Positions 7,676 through 17,200 of a stretch of DNA of 64,000 nucleotides are shown here, piece after piece. Each line of letters begins with the position of its first letter. The stretch's first letter is position 1. Source of the DNA: JACMQX01 sp040385105 (GTDB taxonomy: Bacteria; Pseudomonadota; Gammaproteobacteria; Burkholderiales; Burkholderiaceae_C); contig JAZKHY010000004.1 in NCBI GenBank assembly GCA_040385105.1, positions 273,419 through 337,418 on the forward strand, written 5' to 3'. Made by a program: the position numbers and the translations under genes. Below the pieces are notes generated by a model that had not been told where the DNA came from, searched no databases, and saw only the letters and a program-made list of their open reading frames with translations.

Positions 7676-8770
7676 GTGACAGAACAAAAAGAATCCGGAG
7701 GGTTCATCCCGCAACTGGAGGCGTTGCGCGGTGTCGCGGCGATGTGCGTGGTCGCGGAGCATGCGATCGTGCCGCTATCAGGCCTGAGGGTTGGCATCTT
7801 CAGTCCGCCAATCCAGATTCAGGACATATTGCATTGGGTCACGCACGGCCTGCTGAATGGCCGTTCCGCAGTGCTGCTTTTCTTCGTCCTGAGCGGCTAC
7901 GTATTGATGTTGCAGTGGGACGGGCAGCCTGGCTTGGGCGTCCACAAATATCTTGCATTCGTCGTGAGGCGGTTGTTTCGCATAATGCCGGCGTTCTGGC
8001 TTTCCATCTTCTTCTCCTACCTGCTTATCCGCGCGTTTCAAATGGATGTCGCACCGACGCCTGCAGCACTGTTCAACAACTTGACGTTGCAAGATACGCA
8101 CATCAACCTCGTGACTTGGAGCGTTGTGGCCGAAGTCGTGTGCAGCTTACTGTTCCCGTTATTGCTGTACGCCCACCGCCGGGCGTCTTTGGTCGGGCGC
8201 GCGGCGCTATTTCTAGCGCTATTCGCGCTGCTGCTGTTCAACCAGGATCGCCCCTATATCGGGTATCTCGTTTTCTTTTATGTTGGACTGCTGGTACACG
8301 ATCACGGCCCTCGTCTGGCCCAGCTTCGCGCCAAGGGCGTGTGGTTCGTCGGCGCCTTCCTGATGTACGGCTTCATGCCGCAGCTCTGGATTTTCGGCCC
8401 CCGGGTGCCTGGCCCATATTTCCTCGAACTGTCGTACCTGGCCGCCCAGGTGATCCCCACATTCATCATCGTGTCCCTCGTCGTCTATGGGCGCGTGGCG
8501 CCAATCGACAAAGCATTGGGTCTAGCCACACTCCGCTTCATCGGAAAGATCTCGTTCAGCCTGTACCTGTTTCACTACACGCTTGGTCAGGCATTTTGGA
8601 AAGTCTTCGTCTACAAGGTCACCAATCTCTGGCCGTACTACTTCGGCTTGGAGATAGTTTTTTTTCTGGCCATCGCGGCGCTTTCTATCATCGTGGCGAC
8701 TGTTGTCTACGTTCTCGTGGAGCGTCCTTTGACGCGCTTCGGCCGCCGAGTGGCGGCCCAGTCCATCTGA
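7676..8770 (+). CDS. Acyltransferase 3 (OafA/YrhL-like) membrane protein, lysogenic-conversion moron
   Basis: The N-terminal LEALRGVAAMCVVAEHA has the R and H typical of acyltransferase-3 enzymes. It is followed by about ten hydrophobic segments and the family-like FIGKISFSLYLFHY before the last helices. Such integral inner-membrane enzymes O-acylate surface polysaccharides. The start is a GTG without a strong ribosome site. It lies alone at the left prophage end, opposite in strand to the late genes, with lower GC than its neighbours. That suggests a recently acquired cargo gene changing LPS or capsule to block superinfection. Specificity cannot be told. Confidence 0.85.
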   Translation: MTEQKESGGFIPQLEALRGVAAMCVVAEHAIVPLSGLRVGIFSPPIQIQDILHWVTHGLLNGRSAVLLFFVLSGYVLMLQWDGQPGLGVHKYLAFVVRRLFRIMPAFWLSIFFSYLLIRAFQMDVAPTPAALFNNLTLQDTHINLVTWSVVAEVVCSLLFPLLLYAHRRASLVGRAALFLALFALLLFNQDRPYIGYLVFFYVGLLVHDHGPRLAQLRAKGVWFVGAFLMYGFMPQLWIFGPRVPGPYFLELSYLAAQVIPTFIIVSLVVYGRVAPIDKALGLATLRFIGKISFSLYLFHYTLGQAFWKVFVYKVTNLWPYYFGLEIVFFLAIAALSIIVATVVYVLVERPLTRFGRRVAAQSI

Positions 8771-8812
8771 TGCGCCGACGTCGCGCTAGCGCAGGCCTCA
8801 AAACGAAAAAAC

Positions 8813-8838
8813 GCCCACCAACCCGAAGGCCGGTGGGC
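8813..8838 (-). terminator. Late-operon terminator
   Basis: A GCCCACC...GGTGGGC stem is followed on the minus strand by G and six T residues. It lies after the last leftward late gene (8889). A second stem CGTCCGG...CCGGACG at 8843-8868 sits just upstream in the transcript. Confidence 0.75.
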
Positions 8839-8888
8839 TAAACGTCCGGAACCCCGCGTAACCGGACGGGAGACAACTGCGAAGTTGT

Positions 8889-9185
8889 TTATTGCGCAGC
8901 AGCTGCTTCCCGCGGCTGCAGGCCAGCATTGACGCTGACGTTGGCACTGCTGAAGTTGGCGTCTTCCATCGGGCCGTTCCAGCCGAGCGAGCCGCTGACG
9001 TACACGACCACGTCCTTGCTTTCATCGTTTTGCAGGAGATCGATCTGCGCATCGGCAGCCGCCTGGGCCGGCTTCACGTCGGCCGCGTGCACGGGCTGTT
9101 GCGCCACGACGCCGGCGAGGGCGGTCGCGATGAGCTGCTTAGCGATCGCTTTCGTGGTGCCGCGAACATTGAATGAGTAAGACAT
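8889..9185 (-). CDS. Small phage protein, 98 aa, unknown
   Basis: The chosen ATG (9185) follows an AAAGGAAAA ribosome site; the longer frame overlaps the methylase gene. It begins MSYSFNVRGTTKAIAKQLIA, then an Ala/Gln-rich central stretch and KDVVVYVSGSLGWNG. I recall similar small proteins with a conserved YSFNVR start near tail or lysis genes of Burkholderiales phages, but no function is known to me. It is the last gene of the late operon before the terminator. Confidence 0.65.
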   Translation of the reverse strand: MSYSFNVRGTTKAIAKQLIATALAGVVAQQPVHAADVKPAQAAADAQIDLLQNDESKDVVVYVSGSLGWNGPMEDANFSSANVSVNAGLQPREAAAAQ

Positions 9186-9264
9186 GGTTTTCCTTTGGAT
9201 TGATGCCGCGCTACCAGCGAAGGCCCTTGCATAACGGGATCTCGTTCGGACGTCTGCACGCCCT

Positions 9265-10050
9265 TCAAAACAGTCCTGCAGGCTCGGCCGCAACGTCCCA
9301 GCTGCAGACAATCAGCTCCATCCGGTCGACGCCCTCGCCGCCGCCCACCGTGTACTTGATGGGCACCTCGGTGATGTGGAAGCCGGCAAAGCATTCCCGG
9401 ATGGCCGGGTGATCGTTGATGCTCACCATGGCCTTGCCCTTCAGCTCACGCATCGCCGCGGCCATGGCCTCGTACTCGGCCCAAGCGAACGGCACCCCGT
9501 AGCCCTCGGTCTCCCAGTAGGGAGGGTCCATGTAGAAAAAGCTATGCGGCCGGTCATAACGCTTGACGCATTCCTTCCAGTCCAGCCGCTCGATGTAGGC
9601 GCTGGCCAGCCGCAGGTGCGCCGCGCTGAGCTGCTCCTCGATGCGCAGCAGGTTGACCGCCGGCGCCGTGGTGGCCGTGCCCCAGCTCTGGCCCTGGACG
9701 CGGCCACCGAAGGCCTGGTGCTGCAGGTAATAGAACCGCGCAGCGCGTTGAATGTCCGTCAGCGTCTGTGACGGCGTTTCCTGCAGCCACTTGAACAGCT
9801 CACGGCTGCTCAGCGCCCATTTGAACTGACGAACGAACTCTTCGAGGTGGTTCTGCACCACGCGGTAAAGGTTCACCACGTCACCGTTTACGTCGTTGAT
9901 CACTTCGACGTCGGCCGGCTGCCGAAGGAAGTACAAGGCCGCGCCGCCGGCGAACACCTCGACGTAACAGGTGTGCGGGGGAAATCGCGGGATGAGGATG
10001 TCAGCCAGGCGGCGTTTGCCGCCCAGCCAGGGAATGATTGGCGATGCCAT
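9265..10050 (-). CDS. DNA adenine-N6 methyltransferase (D12 class)
   Basis: The N-terminal PWLGGKRRL, the SAM-binding EVFAGG at 31-36, and the catalytic DPPY at 175-178 place it in the D12 (Dam-like) class. It methylates adenine N6 in a short target using S-adenosylmethionine. No cognate nuclease is adjacent, so it is an orphan phage methylase, most simply an anti-restriction or packaging/replication-timing function. Length (261 aa) is normal. Confidence 0.93.
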   Translation of the reverse strand: MASPIIPWLGGKRRLADILIPRFPPHTCYVEVFAGGAALYFLRQPADVEVINDVNGDVVNLYRVVQNHLEEFVRQFKWALSSRELFKWLQETPSQTLTDIQRAARFYYLQHQAFGGRVQGQSWGTATTAPAVNLLRIEEQLSAAHLRLASAYIERLDWKECVKRYDRPHSFFYMDPPYWETEGYGVPFAWAEYEAMAAAMRELKGKAMVSINDHPAIRECFAGFHITEVPIKYTVGGGEGVDRMELIVCSWDVAAEPAGLF

Positions 10051-10144
10051 GTGAGGGGTCCAGGGGTGAGGTTGTTACACTCGCTCTGCCTCCCGGGAGG
10101 TGGCAGGGCCTTGGCTGGCTCACAGCTACGTTGTGAATTGGCGG

Positions 10145-10174
10145 CCGGGCCAGGTGTTCGCGCACCTGGCCCGG
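10145..10174. repeat. Strong 12-bp hairpin downstream of the 78-aa gene
   Basis: CCGGGCCAGGTG and its perfect complement with the 6-nt loop TTCGCG start 12 nt after the stop of the gene at 10186. No T-run follows, so it may be an mRNA processing or stability element rather than an efficient terminator. Confidence 0.6.
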
Positions 10175-10185
10175 TCGCCCTGTCT

Positions 10186-10422
10186 TTAAGGGCACTCGTT
10201 CGCAATCCTCCCGAAGTCGGTCGGCACCGGCTGCAGCGCGTCCCGGCCCTGCAGGTCGCGCTTGATCAGCTCGATGGACTTGCGCACGCCGTGGGCATGG
10301 CTGACGAAGCCACCGGCCAACTGGCGAGCCTTGAGCGCCTCCAGGCGGGCCAGCAGATGGTCGACGTCGACCGTCCGCACTTCGCGCGCGCCAGCCAGTG
10401 CAGACGTTTGCACGGCCGTCAT
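10186..10422 (-). CDS. Small phage protein, 78 aa, unknown
   Basis: It is mostly helical and charged (VDVDHLLARLEALKARQLAGG) with no catalytic motif. Its N-terminal codons contain one of the prophage's 16-bp palindromes (10398-10413), which encodes VQTSA. It overlaps the spanin gene by 4 nt (ATGA) and belongs to the lysis operon. Confidence 0.65.
   Translation of the reverse strand: MTAVQTSALAGAREVRTVDVDHLLARLEALKARQLAGGFVSHAHGVRKSIELIKRDLQGRDALQPVPTDFGRIANECP
10398..10413. repeat. Dispersed palindrome, copy 1 (GTGCAGACGTTTGCAC)
   Basis: First copy of a 16-bp family of form GTGCA-R-R-C-N-N-Y-TGCAC, found only inside the prophage. Here it is in the first codons of the 78-aa gene. Close variants also occur at 32202-32217 and 40827-40842. 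Confidence 0.75.
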
Positions 10423-10925
10423 TGCACCGGCTCGCTCAGTTTCTCGCGGGCCTCGTTGTAGAGGCGCCGGCAGGTGTCTCGCTCAGCGAGGATGACCCGC
10501 GCAGCGTGAGAGTACCGCGCAAGAAATCCTGCATCGTCTCGGTAGAGATCAGCTCCTGTGCATCCTCGGACGTCGCCGGCAACGCCGGCAACCTGGGGCA
10601 CATCACTGGGCTTGAGTCCACTGGGACGCGCGGGACGGTGCTGCAGCTCGCGCAGAGCAGCGTCAAGGCCAGCGGCCAGGCGTTTCGTTTCAGCATATTG
10701 CTTTTCCCTTTCGTTGTCGGCATTGGCCTGCAGGCCCTGCTCCTTCGTGCGGTTGGCCTCGATCCGGCGGGCACGCGTGTCGCTGGCCAGCTTGTCGCTG
10801 CGGTCCCAAGCTTGCTGCACCCGGGCCGAGCCTTCGTCGTCGCCTTCGACCTTGCCGGCGACGTAGGCCCCGCCGATGGCCAGGACAGCCGCCAGCAGCA
10901 GCCACGGGCTTGGGAGCGGGATCAT
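10419..10925 (-). CDS. Rz-like i-spanin, 168 aa
   Basis: A single N-terminal membrane anchor (PSPWLLLAAVLAIGGAYVAG) is followed by a long charged helical region with coiled-coil character, the topology of inner-membrane spanins. With its o-spanin partner it would fuse inner and outer membranes at the end of lysis. It lies directly after the endolysin (4-nt overlap), and an out-of-frame lipoprotein-like ORF is nested inside it. Confidence 0.82.
   Translation of the reverse strand: MIPLPSPWLLLAAVLAIGGAYVAGKVEGDDEGSARVQQAWDRSDKLASDTRARRIEANRTKEQGLQANADNEREKQYAETKRLAAGLDAALRELQHRPARPSGLKPSDVPQVAGVAGDVRGCTGADLYRDDAGFLARYSHAARVILAERDTCRRLYNEAREKLSEPVQ
10436..10696 (-). CDS. Rz1-like o-spanin nested in the Rz gene
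   Basis: In the +1 frame inside Rz, an ATG at 10696 starts MLKRNAWPLALTLLCASC, a lipoprotein-type signal ending at a Cys, followed by a Pro-rich stretch (STVPRVPVDSSPVMCPRLP). Nested Rz1 lipoproteins are classical in lambdoid phages. The lipobox is imperfect (Cys at -3), but the Pro content, the position and the pairing with Rz support it. Confidence 0.75.
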   Translation of the reverse strand: MLKRNAWPLALTLLCASCSTVPRVPVDSSPVMCPRLPALPATSEDAQELISTETMQDFLRGTLTLRGSSSLSETPAGASTTRPARN

Positions 10926-11542
10926 GCGAAGGCCTCCTGCGCAAGGCGCGACAGCGTCTCACGGTCGGCCAGGCCGATCAACCCGCCATTGACGCGCTTC
11001 GTGACCCGCTCCGGGTCGCCGAGCATGCTGTCGGGTATCCGATCCTCCCACCACGCGATGGTGGCTTCCAGGGCGTAGCGCGGCTGCTCCATCAGCTCCG
11101 GCAAGGTGACCAGGTCCTGGCCGATCAGATCGCCCACGGCCGCGTAGTTGGCGCGGCCGGTCAGCTGGATCGGCCCACGGCCGCGAAAGCGCCAGCCATC
11201 GCCCAGCTCGACGTTTCCCATGCGCCCGCCATACACGCGGTTGGCCAGCGCCTCGGGGTTGAGCGCATACGGCCGCGCATCGGCCAGCGTCGGGAAGCGG
11301 CCTGGCCACACTTGCACCAGGCGTTCGGCGCTGTAGTTCAGGTTCTCGCTGAACTGCGTCAAGCCGGCGCTCTCATGCAGCACCTGGCCCAGGAAGTCGT
11401 CGATCTCCTCGACGCCTTGGCTGAAGCTGCCTTCCTTCACCGTGTCGGCCCACACCGGCGCCATGATCGTGGCCGTGATGATCTTGACCCCGCAGCGGAT
11501 GAGGATCTCGCGCCATTCGCTTTCAGACTTCAACGGGCGCAT
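10922..11542 (-). CDS. Endolysin, glycoside hydrolase family 19
   Basis: HESAGL with catalytic Glu57, then SENLNYSAERL and GRGPIQLTGRANY, are hallmark GH19 chitinase/lysozyme motifs. The enzyme cleaves the peptidoglycan glycan chain. There is no signal peptide, so export must rely on a holin, and three small membrane-protein genes lie just upstream in the transcript. Length is typical. Confidence 0.93.
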   Translation of the reverse strand: MRPLKSESEWREILIRCGVKIITATIMAPVWADTVKEGSFSQGVEEIDDFLGQVLHESAGLTQFSENLNYSAERLVQVWPGRFPTLADARPYALNPEALANRVYGGRMGNVELGDGWRFRGRGPIQLTGRANYAAVGDLIGQDLVTLPELMEQPRYALEATIAWWEDRIPDSMLGDPERVTKRVNGGLIGLADRETLSRLAQEAFA

Positions 11543-11855
11543 GTGGCACCTCCTTCAGTCTTGAGCGAACGATCAGGATGGCAAAGCCCATCATCACCGC
11601 AACGTCTTGCAGGGTTGGCCGTTCCAGATGCAGAAGCGGCGTGACCAGGGCGCCGGCAGCGCCCACGGCCAGCAAGATCCACGCGACTATCTTCAGCCAC
11701 GTTGCGATGCGCAGGCGCCAGCCGATCCCGCCAGCAAAGGCAGCGGTTCGTTCCAGCTTGTTCAAGGCCTCGGCGAGGACGATGAGGCCACACAGCCAGT
11801 GGGCGGCCTGCAGCGTCGCTGGCGAGACGAAATGAAGCACGTCGTTCGGGTTCAT
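11523..11855 (-). CDS. Small membrane protein, holin candidate 1
   Basis: The start at 11855 is set by AGGAGGGGGCAAGT just upstream. It has about three hydrophobic helices and a short charged C-terminus (RSRLKEV). It is translationally coupled to the endolysin (20-nt overlap). Genes of this size and topology beside endolysin are usually holins or antiholins, but the family is not recognised. Confidence 0.65.
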   Translation of the reverse strand: MNPNDVLHFVSPATLQAAHWLCGLIVLAEALNKLERTAAFAGGIGWRLRIATWLKIVAWILLAVGAAGALVTPLLHLERPTLQDVAVMMGFAILIVRSRLKEVPHAPVEV

Positions 11856-12241
11856 TACTTGCCCCCTCCTTTGTTGGCCACCCATCGGTCGATGGCCATG
11901 TTCAAGGCTTTCTGTGCGCCGGCACCGACGACGAAAGCGCAGCCCAACAGGCTTGGCACGCTGATGCTCTCGGGCATGAAGGCGGGCGCGAGGTAGCCGG
12001 CCGTGACCGAGCCGGCAAGCGCAACGCCGATTCGCCGGGCAGTGGTGCGCAGCAATTCGACCCAGGTATCGCCGGTCGATGGCACAGTGTTGAGGAGCGC
12101 GATCGCGGCGACTGCCCCCATGAATCCAGCGAGCAGCACATCTGCACGCAGGCCCAGGGATACTCCCCAGATGGTCAAGACGGGCACAGCTGCGCCCGCA
12201 ACCACCAGCGTTGCAGCGCCGGCGGATATCGGTTCTGGCAT
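11855..12241 (-). CDS. Small membrane protein, holin candidate 2
   Basis: The start at 12241 follows GGGAGAGGGAA. It has three to four hydrophobic segments with Gly/Ala-rich faces (ISAGAATLVVAGAAVPVLTI; FMGAVAAIALL) and a short basic tail. Its stop overlaps the next start by one base. The composition resembles phage holins of the three/four-TM type. Which of the adjacent membrane proteins forms the lethal hole cannot be told. Confidence 0.65.
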   Translation of the reverse strand: MPEPISAGAATLVVAGAAVPVLTIWGVSLGLRADVLLAGFMGAVAAIALLNTVPSTGDTWVELLRTTARRIGVALAGSVTAGYLAPAFMPESISVPSLLGCAFVVGAGAQKALNMAIDRWVANKGGGK

Positions 12242-12254
12242 TTCCCTCTCCCGG

Positions 12255-12566
12255 TTAAGTTTTGATGTGCTGGCCAGACGGCGCGAGCCAGTCGAGCAGG
12301 CGGGTGATGGGGCGCGCCAGGTGGCCACGCCAGCCCGGGTCTTTGTTCAGGCGCGTGAGGCGCTTAGAGAGCGTCCACTCGCCACGCTGTGGCCAGTCCC
12401 AGAAGAGCGCAGCGAAGTGCAGGAAGTTGAGTACCACATCCAGAACGAGGGCAACCCAGGCCACAGGCAGCAGCACGCGCCAGGCGCCGCCGCGCTCGGT
12501 CTGGACGCAAACGGTGTAGAGCGCAAGCAGGATGAATGGCGCCAGGAGGATGAGGGCGGCAATCAT
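12255..12566 (-). CDS. Small membrane protein of the lysis cassette
   Basis: The ATG at 12566 overlaps the previous stop by 4 nt. It has two hydrophobic helices (ALILLAPFILLALYTVCV; VLLPVAWVALVLDVVLNFL) and a basic C-terminal tail with Trp and Arg. It is probably an antiholin or accessory lysis protein. No sequence family is recognised. Confidence 0.6.
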   Translation of the reverse strand: MIAALILLAPFILLALYTVCVQTERGGAWRVLLPVAWVALVLDVVLNFLHFAALFWDWPQRGEWTLSKRLTRLNKDPGWRGHLARPITRLLDWLAPSGQHIKT

Positions 12567-12994
12567 TTCAGCGCCTTGTTGAACTGGAGCCGCAGTTCCG
12601 GGTACGGCGCGAAGGTGGCGCTGATGACGGCCCAAGCTGCCTTGTATGCCGCGCGCCTGGCCTCATAGTCAGCGCAGCCCGACAGGTCGAGCGTCCCCAT
12701 GTCCTTGACCGCAAGCCGCGCCGCTACACAAAGGGATGCACCGGCGGTGTGGCCAGTGGCCAAGCATTCAAAGCCCAGGCCGGTGAGCACATCCAGGGCG
12801 AGCTGACGGATGGGCAGCACCTCTGCGCGTGCCCGCGCGTCAAGTTCAGCTGGCGACGCGCCGGCGGCCGGCTCAGGCGTGTTGCCATCGTCCACCCAGG
12901 CCAGGTAAGCCGCGTACATTGCGTTGCCTTCCATTGGAGGAATGCAGGCGCCGTCAAGAAGTACACCGCCGTGCCCATCAAGTTGATATGTCAT
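12563..12994 (-). CDS. Tail-fibre-associated protein, 143 aa
   Basis: The start at 12994 follows directly after the fibre gene. The segment AYLAWVDDGNTPEPA matches a motif common in small proteins encoded next to tail fibres (Y-x-x-W-x-x-x-G-N-x-P-x-P), often fibre chaperones or tip proteins. Role is inferred from that motif and from position. Confidence 0.65.
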   Translation of the reverse strand: MTYQLDGHGGVLLDGACIPPMEGNAMYAAYLAWVDDGNTPEPAAGASPAELDARARAEVLPIRQLALDVLTGLGFECLATGHTAGASLCVAARLAVKDMGTLDLSGCADYEARRAAYKAAWAVISATFAPYPELRLQFNKALK

Positions 12995-12996
12995 GG

Positions 12997-14214
12997 TTAG
13001 AGCCTCGCGTTCGCTACGTAATGCAAATTGCCGGAGAACGTGGCAGTCCACGAACCTCCACTGTTGTTGGTGATGGCGCCGAATCCGCACTCCCCGAGCT
13101 GCGACGCCGTTGCCGATGCGGCCGAGCTGACGCCGCCGACAGCAATGTTTCCTGCACTCCCGCCGTTGATCGAGTCATAAAGCGACACCGTCGGTGCGGT
13201 TCGCATCGCAGCGGGAAAACGGACACAAAAGTTATTCGTGGTGCCGGCACTCAGGACGGTGGTGGTGCTGGCGAATGAAAGTTCACCCAGGCGCGATACC
13301 GCGCCCGGGACGACACCCTGGTTGTAGCTTTTGGCGTAGAAGCGCTGGCATCGAGCAAGCTCCAGCGCATACGGTACGTTCTCCACCACGCGAGCCGCGA
13401 TCGAGCCCGTCTCGATCTGCATGTCGGCAAAGTACATGTCGTTGCCGATGGTGGCCATGAAGTTCGTCTGGCCGCTGGTGGTGTGGAAATTGCCTGCAGC
13501 CCAGGCACCCGCTGTGGTCTGGTAGGTGGCGCCGGCCGCGAGGCAGATGTCCACATGCATGCCGACGTTGGTGCCGATGGCCCAGGTGCCAGTGTTGTCC
13601 AACGTTAGCGTGACGTGCTTCGTCTCGCGGGTGTTCGCAGCGCTGACGGCGAACGTTCCGACATATGACCGGTTGAGTGCGGCGTTTGTGACGCGGATGC
13701 CATAGGTGCCGGTGACTTCACTCTCGATTTCAAAGCTGACAGTGACGGCCTCGGCAATGGATGTGCCGAGATTCCAGTCGGCGACGTCGTTGCCTTCAAT
13801 GGCCTGACCGAAGTAGTAGCGGTCACCGGCCGCAATGGACGCATCTGCAGTGGTGACACTGACCTTGAGCCGGAACTTGCCGGGGCGCACAGCGTCGGCC
13901 TGGCGCGTGAGGGTGAACACGCCGGCTGCGGCCGTGCCAGCCGCATACCACTGGTCCGGGCCATAGGTGCGGGTGGTGGTGCTGATGCTAACGGCCGCGC
14001 CGGCGTTTGCCTGGTCGATACCGAAACCGCCGTTGACGAGCCTGTTGCGAAAGTTGATGGCGCCAACACCCAGCGCAGCGCGAGCATTCTTGGTGGAAGC
14101 ACCGTCGCCCAGCAACAGCAACGTTGCCGACAACCAGTCTTGAAACTTCGATTTGGATGTCGCGGGCGCAAGCGAACCACCCGGGAAGAGATCTGCGATC
14201 AGTGGAAATGCCAT
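12997..14214 (-). CDS. Tail fibre / receptor-binding protein, 405 aa
   Basis: The N-terminal part (to about residue 60) is followed by LVNGGFGIDQ..., a start typical of phage-tail beta-sandwich (carbohydrate-binding-like) modules, and a Ser/Thr/Ala-rich beta C-terminus ending in a small domain. It lies directly after the J-like tail-tip gene, the usual position of the host-recognition fibre. The domain calls are by pattern, so the exact receptor cannot be inferred. Confidence 0.8.
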   Translation of the reverse strand: MAFPLIADLFPGGSLAPATSKSKFQDWLSATLLLLGDGASTKNARAALGVGAINFRNRLVNGGFGIDQANAGAAVSISTTTRTYGPDQWYAAGTAAAGVFTLTRQADAVRPGKFRLKVSVTTADASIAAGDRYYFGQAIEGNDVADWNLGTSIAEAVTVSFEIESEVTGTYGIRVTNAALNRSYVGTFAVSAANTRETKHVTLTLDNTGTWAIGTNVGMHVDICLAAGATYQTTAGAWAAGNFHTTSGQTNFMATIGNDMYFADMQIETGSIAARVVENVPYALELARCQRFYAKSYNQGVVPGAVSRLGELSFASTTTVLSAGTTNNFCVRFPAAMRTAPTVSLYDSINGGSAGNIAVGGVSSAASATASQLGECGFGAITNNSGGSWTATFSGNLHYVANARL

Positions 14215-14216
14215 GC

Positions 14217-17200
14217 TTAACTTTCAGAAGTGCCGATGATGTTGACGATGGCCACGCCCGAGGTCGGCGTCCCCGTGGCGTCTAGAAGCTCGATTCGCGG
14301 GCCGAGCGCGAGGTCGTAGGAAAGGACACGCCCTGTCACGGCGGTGCTGCCGGGTTCGTTCTTCGGTGTGACCTGGGCCGTTTCAAGGGTGATCCACTCG
14401 CGCGGCGGCGTCCCCAGGGCAGGGTCACAATAAGTGCCGCCAGGCGCAACGGCGATGGCCGTGAAGCGCTGCGGTGCATCGAGCATCGAGAGACTGGCAA
14501 TCCCAAGCTGGACACCGCCCTGCTGTGGTCCGCCATCAACCGTCAACAGCCAGGTAATGCCGCGTGCAGCTACCGTTGTAACGGCCTCGGGCCAGGTCGC
14601 CCAAGCCTCATAGCCACCCCAGAAGTCATCCGTTCCACCCCAGAAGTCCAGCGGATCGCCGGCGGGCCCAACCCAAAAATCACCGAGCGTTCCGCCGTCA
14701 ATGCGGTACTGCAAAGTGATGCGGCTGCCAACCGCCTCACGTTCCAGCGTGAGCGTGCCTCCGCTGTACGGAGGCACGTAGGTGAACTGGTAGGTCATGG
14801 GCAGGTAGTCGTCGCCGCCCCAAAAATCAGCCGCGTTGTCGCGCACCCAGAAGTCTTCGCCGCCAATAGCCCAGAAGTCCACGGCCGGGTTCGCGTCGGC
14901 CACGATGTCGCCTGCAGAGATCGTGCCGTTGGCAATGAAGCCCGGCCAATCAGCGGCGCGGAAGTCATACGCGTCGACAATGTTCAGCAAGTCCGGCGTG
15001 CCGAAATCAACGGTGCTACTGCCGTGAACTCCCGCGTTGCCGCTGCTGTCAACCGCAGCGACCATGACGGTCTGGATGCCGTACAGCGGCTGCGGGTAAA
15101 AGAATGGAGACGCCGACGTCAGACCTTGCTGCAGCGGCGTTCCCAGCGCCCACTGCCCCACATCGCCAGGCACCGCCCGCACTTCATACCCACCCCCCGC
15201 TACCACGTCCTTATCGCTCACAAGATTGAAGAAGACCCGGTCCTGCGCGGCCGATACACCCATGACGTCTGACGGCGCTTGCGTCTTGCCAAGCACAGGG
15301 TGACTGACCTGCACACTCCAGTCGCTCACTGCAACACTGTTCCGGCTGCGAGCACGAACCAGGATGGCCGTTCCTCCAGTCGGCCCTATGAGCCGCACCT
15401 CGGTGGCGGCGCCTTCCACAGAGACAATCGCCCCGCCGCTGCTGCCCACCCTCACCCATTCAATTTCGATCTGGCCAGCGCGGACAATGCTTTGGTCGAG
15501 CAGCGCATCCCATGTCACCCTGACGACTTCCAACCAGCCGCCACCAGCCTGAGGCACCAGCTCGTTGGTGCCACTGTAGATCCGCGACGCAGAGAGCACG
15601 GGGGGATGAATGTCCCACGGCTTCGGCAGCGCCGAGTTGCTTGCATAGCCCTGCGGCAGAAACGCTGCATCAGGCGTGAAGATCGCCGCCGTGGTTTCCT
15701 TGAGCGTGAGCCAGACAACACCGTTGGACGCATCCCACTCCCGGGCCATAACCATGAACAGCTTGCTGACCCAGCCATTACGTGGCCGCGTCAGCGAGAT
15801 CGTGTCAAAGACCTCAATGGCATAGGCACGAAGCTTGAAGGGCAAACGCACGATCATCGGATCGCGGCCGTCGCGCAGCAGAATGCCTGCAATGTGCTGG
15901 GCCTGGGGCGCGAAGGTCACCGCCGGCAACACCATCTCGCCATCCGTCAACGCCTTGCCGCCGTCTCTTGCCACCAGGGCTGGACTGCTCACCGGCGTGA
16001 TCGGCGCCATCTTGTAGTCTTGCGCCGCGTCCCAGATCCGAAGATCGACGGTGTTGACCTTACGCGCACGCTCACGGTGCGGCGTGATCGAGATCGGGTT
16101 TTGCCTCTCGGATTCGCCCGTGCGCGTGATCACCGCAAAGTCCGCGCCGGTGAAGCTTCGCACCGAAGCCGTAAAGACGCCTGCACGCATGTACAGCTCG
16201 CCGCCGGCGTAGGCCCACAGACCCCCCATGGCCTGAGCCAGATCGTCAAACAAGTCCCGTGCGGCCGCGCCGTACGGTGCAACGATGGCCGAGGTATAGA
16301 GCGCCCTGGTGGTCGTTACGCCGCTGACGACGTAGTTGGTGCTGGTATCGCACGCGTTTGCCGCAGCAATCACGCGGGCGTCTTCCGCTGCCGTCGCAGA
16401 GGCCTTCCCGAAGCTTGCGTGTTGATACACGTGACGCAGATGCAGCGCCGGGTTCTCGCTGAACACGGTCAGGCTCGTGCGCGGGTCGTAGACGTGCGCA
16501 CCTCGCATGCGCACAGTCACCAGTGGCAGGCCGTTCGGGAAAGCGTTCTCGTTGTATTTGAACTCCGTCCACAGCTTGGCCACGCCGATTCCACGGTGGG
16601 CAGCGGTCCATAGCGAAGGGAACAACTCCATGGCCCGGGCGTCAGCCGGCGCGTTCGGGTCGCCCAATTCCCACCAGACCCGAACCATGCTGTTCGTCTC
16701 ATAGCGCTGATACAGAACCACAGGCCCATTGATCAGGACGGCCGGGTCCTCTGTGATGGTGACGGTCCGCCCACTCAGCGAGAACGAAATGGGCATGTCG
16801 CTGTTGCCGCTGTCAGGCGCAGCCACGATCCAGACACCAACACTTCCGGGGACCGGGTCATAGTCCAGCTCAACCGACAAATCAAATCCCGGCCACGGCT
16901 TCGAGGTCGGGACCTTGCGCATTTGGTTGTAGGGCTCATCCAGGACGTTCCCCTCGCCATCGAGCGTCACCGCCTGGTCGCCGAGGTAGACCTGCTCGAT
17001 GCCGTCGCAGAGGTGCCCGGCCAGCGCCTGCCCCATCAGAAAGGTGGATTTGTACTCCCCGGTTGAACCGCGAAAAAACACCGACCCGCCTTTGCGCACG
17101 CGCCCCAACACCAGCTCGCGCGTCATCACGCTGGAGACGACTGTCGCGAAACGGTCCACCTGTGCTGCGTTCGCCTGCTCGCGCGCCTGCTCTTTCGCCT

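Noticed and set aside
12121..12140. Half-matches to the dispersed palindrome (also near 9250, 16155, 24455 and 26200)
   Set aside because: Only one half-site is present; they are likely chance TGCAC words in GC-rich coding DNA.
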